The notes under the pieces: generated by a model
Told to the model about the DNA's origin: nothing
Seen by the model: only the letters and a program-made list of their open reading frames with translations
Databases searched by the model: none
NCBI GenBank assembly: GCA_022495995.1
Contig: JAFEMH010002432.1
Coordinates: 248,001 to 312,000, forward strand
Direction of reading: 5' to 3'
Length of the DNA: 64,000 bases
From: Adenophora triphylla var. japonica
Lineage: Eukaryota; Streptophyta; Magnoliopsida; Asterales; Campanulaceae
Made by a program: the position numbers and the translations under genes
Part shown: in pieces, positions 57,398-64,000 of the stretch
How positions within the stretch are numbered: the first letter of the stretch is position 1
How the letters are laid out: each line of letters begins with the position of its first letter

Positions 57398-59470
57398 ATG
57401 GTGATGGGGCAAGATAAGGCTACCCCTTCCAAAGCAGCTCAGAACTTAACGTTGGCAACCCCCAATGCTAAGGAAGCTCGTGCCGGGGCGGGATCTGATA
57501 GAGAGGTGGAAGTACATATGTCGGAGACTAATTCTAGCATCAGGCGGGTTAGGGAGCAGGAGGAAAGAGTGAGAATTGAGAAAGCCAAGGCAGTAGATGA
57601 AGGGCAAGTTCCCGCAAAGTCAAAGGATGCAGAAGTGAGGGAAAAGATTGAAAGGTTGAGGGCGGATAATGAGGCGTGGATACGAGTTCTCGCCAATAAT
57701 CAACAGCTGAAGGAGTTAAATGTGGAGCCTTCCCACATTCCTGAGGAGTTATTGGATGGGCAAGCGGGAATGGCCCATGCCGGCGGGCAAGACCGAGAGG
57801 TCAGTGCTAGTGTGGCTGATAGGCCAAGGCGGGCGAGGGATATGCCGCCACCCAGAGAAGCGGCCGGAGATCGTAGGCGGGATGATGGTTTAGGAGCCAG
57901 AAGGAAGAAGAGAAAGAAAATATACCATAAGTCGGTCAATTCCAGAGATCAATCTTATTACTTTGAATATGATAGTAATGAATCTAGTGGCTCAACGCAC
58001 GACGAGGAGTATGTTCCCTGTAAAGACCGGCATACTGGGGAGAGATCTCAGTTATTGCGACATCATGACGCAAGGCATCACCGTGAGAAATCACCATGGG
58101 ATAGGGAGCGGAGGCGACAAGAGAGGAAGGATAGAGAGTATGAGAAAGAAAGGGAACGGAGGGCCGCAGAGGCGGTAAGGGCGGCTGAGGCCGAGAAGCT
58201 TGCTGAAGCCTTGAAAGTCGTAGAATTGGCCAGGGCTATTGAAATGGAGAAAGCTAAGAAGGAAGAGAAGGAAAAATGGAAAAATGAGATGGCAGAAATG
58301 GCCAAGAAAATAAAGGAGTTAGAGGCGGGAACAAAGAAAGTTAGCGAGAAGAAACCTTTTTTGGCTCCATTTATTCAGAGCATCAAAGGTGTTGCCCGAG
58401 ATCCAGGCTTCCGCGTGCCAACTTTGTCAAGTTACTCCGGAAAGACTAGAGCGATAACCCATGTTGGAGGATTTGAAGCGACAATGTCGCTGTTGACTGA
58501 GAATGAGGCAGTTCTATGTCGAGCCTTGGTGAGCACTTTGGCGGATCATGCCTTGGAGTGGTTCTTGGTGCAGCCTGAAGACTCTATAACTGGGTATCAA
58601 GATTTCAGGGAGAAGTTTTTAGCGAGATTCAGTGCGTCGGGATCACAGCCGGTACAAAAAACAGAGTTGTGCAGCCTCATGCAAAAGGATGGAGAGGGGA
58701 TTGCGACTTTCACAGATAGGTTCATGGGAGTGGCAAATCAAGTCGCCGATATCAGCCAAGGCGAGATAATTATGTTGTATAATACCAGTTTGCAGCCAGG
58801 TCCCTTTAAGCAGGATCTAGGAATGAGGTTGCCAAAAACTACGGGGGAATTGTATGAAAGAGTCAGGGGATTTTGCAGTGGAGCCAGAGTCAAGGCTAAG
58901 GTGACTCAGGTGACGAATTCGGCGACCAAGAAAGTAATAGGAGAGAGGGTTGAAGTAATGCGAGATGATAGGAGAGGATCTGGCGGCAATAAGGGGGCAA
59001 GTCAAGTGGGAGGAAGTGGAAGTCGCGGAGATGGACGTTCGGGGGGTCAGAGAGACTATAAGCCAAAGACAGCCATTAAGTTTAGCCAATTGAACACTCC
59101 TATTAGCGAGATTATGAAGAAAGTGAACTTGCCCGAGCCTTTTCCCATTACACCAGGAACTGATGCGGCTAAAGACCAGAATAGTTACTGCGAGTTTCAC
59201 AAGGAAAAGGGGCACAAAACTGATGATTGTTATAATTTGAGGAGATTGATTCAGGGGAGGATTGATAGGGGTTTCCTACAGGAATATTTGGAGGAAAATG
59301 TGGGGCGAGATGATCAACGGAGGCCGGAGAGAAATTTGGTTGATGTCATCCATGATCCATTGCCCAGTGTATCCCAATTGAATAATCAAATTATGACTTT
59401 GACGCATATGTTTGATGTTCCTCAGTTTCCAGCCAGCCAAGATAGAGTTATCAGTTTCTCCAGGCGATAA
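57398..59470 (+). CDS. gag: Gag polyprotein of Tat-lineage retrotransposon
   Basis: 690 residues, open from ATG 57398. Residues 1-200 are charged and low-complexity. About 240-320 is a long Glu/Lys/Arg coiled coil (EKERERRAAEAVRAAEAE). About 330-510 is the retrotransposon gag capsid domain (GVARDPGFRVPTLSSYSG, HALEWFLVQPEDSITGY, REKFLARFSASGS). Near 600 is YCEFHKEKGHKTDDC, the C-H-H-C motif, followed by LRRLIQGRIDRGFLQEYL. The frame closes with TAA at 59468; the protease frame continues in the same phase at 59471. Gag and pol separated by an in-frame stop is seen in some Tat/Ogre elements, so this stop may be natural or may be decay. It forms the particle that packages element RNA. This gag is intact, unlike that of the element at 53945. 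Confidence 0.88.
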   Translation: MVMGQDKATPSKAAQNLTLATPNAKEARAGAGSDREVEVHMSETNSSIRRVREQEERVRIEKAKAVDEGQVPAKSKDAEVREKIERLRADNEAWIRVLANNQQLKELNVEPSHIPEELLDGQAGMAHAGGQDREVSASVADRPRRARDMPPPREAAGDRRRDDGLGARRKKRKKIYHKSVNSRDQSYYFEYDSNESSGSTHDEEYVPCKDRHTGERSQLLRHHDARHHREKSPWDRERRRQERKDREYEKERERRAAEAVRAAEAEKLAEALKVVELARAIEMEKAKKEEKEKWKNEMAEMAKKIKELEAGTKKVSEKKPFLAPFIQSIKGVARDPGFRVPTLSSYSGKTRAITHVGGFEATMSLLTENEAVLCRALVSTLADHALEWFLVQPEDSITGYQDFREKFLARFSASGSQPVQKTELCSLMQKDGEGIATFTDRFMGVANQVADISQGEIIMLYNTSLQPGPFKQDLGMRLPKTTGELYERVRGFCSGARVKAKVTQVTNSATKKVIGERVEVMRDDRRGSGGNKGASQVGGSGSRGDGRSGGQRDYKPKTAIKFSQLNTPISEIMKKVNLPEPFPITPGTDAAKDQNSYCEFHKEKGHKTDDCYNLRRLIQGRIDRGFLQEYLEENVGRDDQRRPERNLVDVIHDPLPSVSQLNNQIMTLTHMFDVPQFPASQDRVISFSRR

Positions 59471-60691
59471 TTGGCTGTTACCAAGAGCCATGGGAGTCAG
59501 CCAATTATCATCACGATGTATCCAGGCAATAATATTGTGCAGCGAGTTATGGTGGACTCTGGAGCGAGTAGGAATGTGCTTTATTATGATGCCTTTAAGA
59601 GGATGAATTATACGGAGGCTAATTTGGTGCCTCATAAGGGATACCTTGAGGGTTTTACCAATCATTCAGTAAAGGTCAAGGGTACCATCATGTTGGATGT
59701 TGAGATTGGCGAAGGAAAATTGGCGAGATGTGAGAATGTAGAGTTCGTGGTGATAGATCTCGTGCCCCCTTACAACGCTATAGTGGGAATCCCGTTCATG
59801 TTAAGTTTTGAGATGGTTCTGTCAATTCCCCACCAAAGGGTGAAATATCCCACCTCCAATGGGATAGGCTATCTGAAGAGTGAGGCGGTCACAGTAGTAA
59901 GAAAGCAAAAGGAAATGCTGAAAGCTAAGACGGAGAGTACAATCTCTATGACTACCAAAGTTGAATCCAGTCAACTGAAGATAAACATGGTCAAGATTGT
60001 AGAGGTGGAAAGTGGTGATTCTGATTGGGTCATAACAGACAGTATGAGAAATGAAACAACTATGGTAGTGTCGGCGACAAAACGAGTTTCAGAGTCGGCG
60101 GTATGGGAATTCGGGGAAAAGCGGGAAGAGAACGCGATGAGTAAGCAGGAGTCTGACTCTGAAGCTCAGCGAGAATATGTACACGAGGTGGCGATGTGGC
60201 GGGAATTTGATACTGACATGGCCAGGCGAGATGAGGCTGACGAAGGGAATTACTTGGCAATGGAGATGGTGAATGTGGCACCCCGCCTAAGTTATGCCAG
60301 GATTGTGAGGATGGTACGCATGGATGAGCCAAGGATTGAGGAGATTGTTGAGGGAAATGTGGAAGTGCCTGTGAATGAGTCTGATGATGATTGTGAAGCG
60401 ATTGAGGTGGAAGATGCCCAAGGGCGGCCTACTGGGAATACCTTTGTTGATCCCAGGAAGCCGGTTGTCGCCAAAACGAGGAAAAGAAAAAGAATAGAAG
60501 TGGAGACCCTACAAGTGCGGGATGAGCCAGATATTCAGGCGGGAGAAGAATTGGAGGAAGTAGAAATCAATTGTTATTTCCCAGAGCAGAAAATAAAGAT
60601 TGGCAAACAATTGTCGCGGGATGAACGGGAGTGCTTAATTGAATTTTTGAAGGAAAATTTGGATTTTTTGCCTGGAGGCCCGAAGATATGA
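59471..60691 (+). CDS. Aspartic protease and linker domain of Tat element
   Basis: Immediately follows the gag stop in the same frame. RVMVDSGASRNVLYYD carries the active-site D-S-G; PYNAIVGIPFMLSFEM is the conserved C-terminal half (the family's YNxIxGRP). About 200 acidic residues follow, then CYFPEQKIKIGKQL and SRDERECLIEFLKENLDF, the usual approach to RT. The frame ends at TGA 60689-60691, but the RT frame starts one base back at 60670, so the domains are fused only if a frameshift occurs. No ATG is needed if translation reads through from gag. Confidence 0.82.
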   Translation: MAVTKSHGSQPIIITMYPGNNIVQRVMVDSGASRNVLYYDAFKRMNYTEANLVPHKGYLEGFTNHSVKVKGTIMLDVEIGEGKLARCENVEFVVIDLVPPYNAIVGIPFMLSFEMVLSIPHQRVKYPTSNGIGYLKSEAVTVVRKQKEMLKAKTESTISMTTKVESSQLKINMVKIVEVESGDSDWVITDSMRNETTMVVSATKRVSESAVWEFGEKREENAMSKQESDSEAQREYVHEVAMWREFDTDMARRDEADEGNYLAMEMVNVAPRLSYARIVRMVRMDEPRIEEIVEGNVEVPVNESDDDCEAIEVEDAQGRPTGNTFVDPRKPVVAKTRKRKRIEVETLQVRDEPDIQAGEELEEVEINCYFPEQKIKIGKQLSRDERECLIEFLKENLDFLPGGPKI

Positions 60692-62496
60692 GGGGAATTG
60701 ATGAGAATGTAGCCTTGCATTGTTTGAACGCTGATCCTAATATAGAGCCATTTAAGCAGAAGGTGAGGCATTTGTCGCCAGAAAAAGAGCGGGCTGTGAT
60801 GGAGGAAGTGGAGAAGCTGCTGAAGGCGGGAATAATTGAGAAGATTCAATACCCAGTCTGGTTGGCTTGTCCGGTGATGGTGTTGAAGTCAAACAAAAAG
60901 TGGAGGATGTGTATCGATTTCACTGATTTGAATACGGCATGTCCCAAGGATTGCTATCCTTTGCCCAAGATTGATAAGTTGGTGGACTCCATTGCTGGTC
61001 ACAAGGTGTTCAGCTTTATTGATGCTTATTCGGGATATCACCAGATCAAGATGGCGGAGGAGGATAAGGTGAATACTGCGTTTAGGACCCCTATGGGAAA
61101 TTTCTGTTACAAAATGATGCCATTTGGCTTGTAGAATGCGGGGGCGACATATCAGAGGATGGTAAATGAGGTTTTTAAATCACAAATTGGGCGGAATATG
61201 GAAGCATACATTGATGATATGGTGATCAAGTCTAAGGAGAACAATCATGTGCTAGATCTGGTCGAAACTTTTGAGAGCTTGAGGAGGAATTCCATGAAGT
61301 TGAATTCTAGTAAGTGCACATTTGGCGTAACAGCGGGAAAATTTCTGGGATTTTGGGTGAACAGACGCGGGATTGAGGCCAACCCCGAAAAAATTCAGGC
61401 GTTGTTAGACATGTCGCCACCGAAATATATCCGCGAGATTCAGCGGCTGAATGGGAGGATCATTGCGTTGGGAAGGTTTATTTCGAAGTCGGCGGAGAGG
61501 TGTTTGCCGTTTTTCAAGGTTTTGAAGGGTGGGAAGAAGTTTGAGTGGAGCGAGAAATGTGGTGTAGCTTTTGAAGAAATGAAAACTTATTTGGGGAAAC
61601 CACCATTATTGAGTAGTCCTATGGAGGGGGAAGAGTTGTTTGTTTATTTAGCAGCCTCTGACTATGCAGTTGCTGCCGTGTTGGTGAGGGAAGATGGAGG
61701 CATTCAAAAGCCTGTGTATTACGTTTCTAAGGCTTTGAGCGAGGTTGAGGCGAGATATTTTAATGCCGAGAAGTTGTCTTATGCGTTGGTGGTGGCAGCA
61801 ATGAAGTTGAGGGCTTATTTTGTCGCTCATACAATCATTGTTTTAACTGATGCCCCTTTAAGAAAGATCTTGCAGCAGCCAGATTCAGCGGGAAGGTTGC
61901 TGAAGTGGTCAATTGAGCTGGCGGAGTTTGACATTAGATACGAATCCCGCCGAGCTATTAAGGCGCAGGCATTGGCAGATTTCATTGCTGAGACCTCATT
62001 TACTAAGTCTCAGGAGAAAGTGGTGGAGGAGCGCGAGAAGAGGAAGGCGAAAAAGCGGGCTGTGCCAAGCTTGATTGAAGAGAAGGAGAGGCCGGCAGAT
62101 TATTGGATCCTACATGTAGATGGTTCGTTCGTGAAGGACAGAGGAGGAGCGGGAATGGTGTTGATGTCACCAGATGCGGAATGCGAGTATAAGAGGGCAT
62201 TTAGGTTCAAGTTCCCAGTATCCAACAATCAGGCAGAGTATGAGGCATTGGTGGCGGGAATTGAATTTGCCCGTGAAATTGGGATAAAGAAGATTGTGAT
62301 TCATTCTGACTCTCAGCTCATTGTGAACCAAGTGCGGGGCGAGTATGGGGTGGTAAATTCATTTCTGATAAAATATTGTAACCTGGCGAGAAGCATTTTG
62401 AGCAGTTTTGAGTTTTGGGAACTTGTGCAAATTGATAGGGCAGAAAATTCAAAGGCTGATGCATTGAGTAGATCGGCAGGAAGTGAGGCAAACTAG
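60670..62496 (+). pseudogene. pol: Reverse transcriptase and dual RNase H of Tat element
   Basis: The frame begins with AWRPEDMRGIDENVALH right at the frame change. RT motifs follow: VMVLKSNKKWRMCIDF, TDLNTACPKDCYPLPKID, FSFIDAYSGYHQIKM, FRTPMGNFCYKMMPFGL, and the catalytic YIDD (EAYIDDMVIKSKEN) at about 61205-61220. A TAG at 61132-61134 interrupts just after FGL. The gypsy-type RNase H (FVYLAASDYAVAAVLV) is followed by a second RNase H with HVDGSFVKDRGGAG, NNQAEYEALVAGI, IHSDSQLIVNQV and ENSKADALSR, so all four acidic active-site residues are kept. A second stop, TAG, is at 62494-62496. It copies RNA to cDNA and removes the RNA strand; two stops argue against activity of this copy. Confidence 0.9.
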
Positions 62497-63816
62497 GTCG
62501 CTGATGAGCCCCTTGTGGAGTATGTGGATATGCCGACCATTGACAGGCCCATGATCATGGAGATTGGTGAAACAGAGAAGAATTGGGTGACAGAGATGAA
62601 ATATTTTTTGGACAAGGGTGAAATGCCGCCTGATGAAGAAAAGGCTAAGCTAGTGAAGGTGACTTCTCCGCGATTTACAATACAGGATGGGATCTTATAT
62701 AGAAGATCTTTCTCAAAGCCATTAATGAGGTGTGTGGAACCGGGAATGGTGGCGAAGGTTTTGTTTGAGATCCATGAAGGTGTTTGTGGTGGCCATCCAG
62801 GAGCGAGATCCCTGGCGGAGAAGGTTTTGTTCCATGGTTATTATTGGCCAAGTTTGAGGAAGGATGCGGAATAATATGTGCGAAAATGCGAAAAGTGTCA
62901 GAGATTTGGGAATATCCCGCGGTAACCCGCCACTGAACAGACGCCAATTGTCGCGACTTGGCCCTTTGATATGTGGGGCATCGACTTGATTGGGCCATTC
63001 CCAAAGGCCAAGGGAGGGTGCCAACATGTGGTTGTCGCCGTTGATTACTTTACAAAATGGACGGAAGCGAAAGCCTTGGTGACAATAAGTGAGGATAATG
63101 TGATCAAGTTTGTCCAAGAAAACATTTGGTGTAGATATGGGTTGCCCAGGGCCATTATCTCTGATCATGGAACACAATTCGGGAAGAAATTTGCAGCGGA
63201 GTGCAAGAGGATGAATGTGAAACATTGGATGTCGGCAGTGTATAGGCCGCAGTGCAACGGGCAGGCTGAGGCGGCAAATAAACAGATTATTGCCGCACTG
63301 CGCAAGAATTTGGAAGGAAGAGGCGGGGCGTGGTTAGAAGAGTTGCCAACAGCATTATGGTACATCAGGACCACAATAAAGGGCTCAATGGGAGAAACAG
63401 CGTTTGCTTTGACTTATGGATCTGAGGCCATGGCGCCAGCCGAGATGGCTCTGCCGACATACCGGGTAACGTACTACGATGAGGTGAGAAACGGACAGCG
63501 GCAATGCAACGATCTTGATTTGGTTGATGAGAGAAGGCTTCAAGCGAGAATGAGGATGGTAAATTATAAGCAAAGGATGAAGGCTCAACACGACAAGCGG
63601 GTAAACAAGAGGTCTTTCAATGTGGGTGACTGGGTGCTGAGAAGTGCTGAAGCTACGGGACCTAAGCCGGGATTCACCAAGTTGAATGAAAAATGGGAGG
63701 GGCCGTTTCAGGTATCCAAAGTTATCCGGGAAGGGACGTATCAGTTAAGGAAGCAGGACGGCGAAGTATTGAAGAATGCTTGGAGTGTCGATCATCTGAA
63801 GCGTTTTTATCAATGA
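62497..63816 (+). pseudogene. Integrase of Tat element
   Basis: Same frame as RT. The HHCC zinc domain (IHEGVCGGHPGARSLAEK, YYWPSLRKDAE, then YVRKCEKCQRFGN) is broken by TAA at 62872-62874 and TAA at 62923-62925. The catalytic core is complete: MWGIDLIGPFPKAKGG (first Asp), RAIISDHGTQFGKKF (second Asp) and CNGQAEAANKQIIAAL (Glu). The C-terminal part has FNVGDWVLRSAEA, NEKWEGPFQVSKVI and WSVDHLKRFYQ, with no chromodomain, as expected for Tat. It ends at TGA 63814-63816. The enzyme inserts cDNA into the genome; apart from the two stops in the zinc domain it is well preserved. Confidence 0.9.
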
Positions 63817-64000
63817 AGTTGTCGCGAGTTTTTGTGGTTATATCTTTTGATTTTTGCTCTAGATAACAAAAGTTATGTAAATTTTCTTGTGAGTCATGTA
63901 TTTTGTTAACCTCACATTGACGAAAAAGTTATGTAGAATTTGTCATTCTAGAATGATGTAACTTATGAATATGGTGGAGGAAGGATGGCAAGAATTACTC
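63817..64000. other. 3' non-coding region of the Tat element
   Basis: No ORF and no LTR start before the window ends. Tat elements often have a long 3' region before the 3' LTR. Confidence 0.5.

Larger units (their letters stand above)
56200..64000 (+). mobile_element. Tat-lineage Ty3/gypsy retrotransposon, 3' LTR outside window
   Basis: Order: LTR, primer-binding site, gag, protease, reverse transcriptase, RNase H, second RNase H, integrase, 3' non-coding. The second (archaeal-like) RNase H and the CxFH gag motif are characteristic of Tat/Ogre-like families. The left boundary is approximate, because no 3' LTR is in the window for comparison. Pol has one frame change and four in-frame stops, so this copy is probably dead. 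Confidence 0.88.

Noticed and set aside
57439..60474. Minus-strand frames opposite gag and protease
   Set aside because: They follow from the codon composition of the sense ORFs and have no motifs or start context of their own.
56200..64000. Possible integrated pararetrovirus
   Set aside because: There is an LTR, a tRNA primer site, a Tat-type gag, dual RNase H and an integrase; no movement-protein or viral coat-protein motif. It is a Ty3/gypsy retrotransposon.

Overview
This is plant nuclear DNA, most likely from a eudicot. The evidence is a conserved intron-containing plasma-membrane aquaporin gene, Tat-lineage Ty3/gypsy retrotransposons with a dual RNase H, many Stowaway MITEs (ends CTCCCTCCGTCCC, TA target), hAT, Mutator-like, CACTA and PIF/Harbinger elements, and TTTAGGG-type repeats. 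I cannot name the species. Almost the whole window is nested transposable elements. The only host gene that looks intact is a PIP1 aquaporin on the minus strand (33455-37219, four exons, 287 residues).

Layout. 1-2143: unassigned sequence with partial direct repeats. 2144-8674: a complete non-autonomous LTR retrotransposon (two 569-bp LTRs, GTAAC target duplication) with a frameshifted gag, a protease remnant, no RT or integrase, and a spliced antisense gene (6120-7860). 8768-9926: a Pack-MULE carrying an RFWD3-like RING exon. 9936-13067: AT-rich and gene-empty. 13068-19802: Stowaway, hAT and Mutator-like elements, several nested, most with recognisable target duplications; one carries a stray host exon. 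19836-30124: a hAT element split by a 9.65-kb CACTA element (19903-29552, AAA target duplication). The CACTA element contains interstitial telomere-like TTTAGGG/TATAGGG arrays and GTA/GTG arrays. It also carries fragments of at least four host genes: an AKR4C-type aldo-keto reductase, an AGAMOUS-clade MADS-box gene, the splicing factor SF3B4, and mitochondrial CPN60. Two further fragments are unidentified.

30250-33213: a long-TIR Mutator-like element rearranged with a partial copy of the 17-kb MULE. 33455-37219: PIP1. 37833-41455: MULE, hAT and foldback elements. 41589-41941: an intronless frameshifted RSZ22-like SR-protein pseudogene. 42194-46671: Stowaway elements, a CCCTATA array, an approximately 170-bp tandem repeat and one CACTA end. 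46920-48990: a decayed hAT transposase (minus strand). 49850-51444: a decayed PIF/Harbinger pair (plus strand). 53033-55705: LTR plus gag remnant of a Tat-like retrotransposon. About 56200-64000: a second related Tat element with LTR end, gag, protease, RT, dual RNase H and integrase; its 3' LTR lies beyond the window. Its pol has four in-frame stops and one frame change.

The transposon genes are nearly all broken. The biology here is mostly nesting order, capture of host gene pieces by DNA transposons, and repeat amplification. All domain calls are from reading translations by eye; no database search was run.
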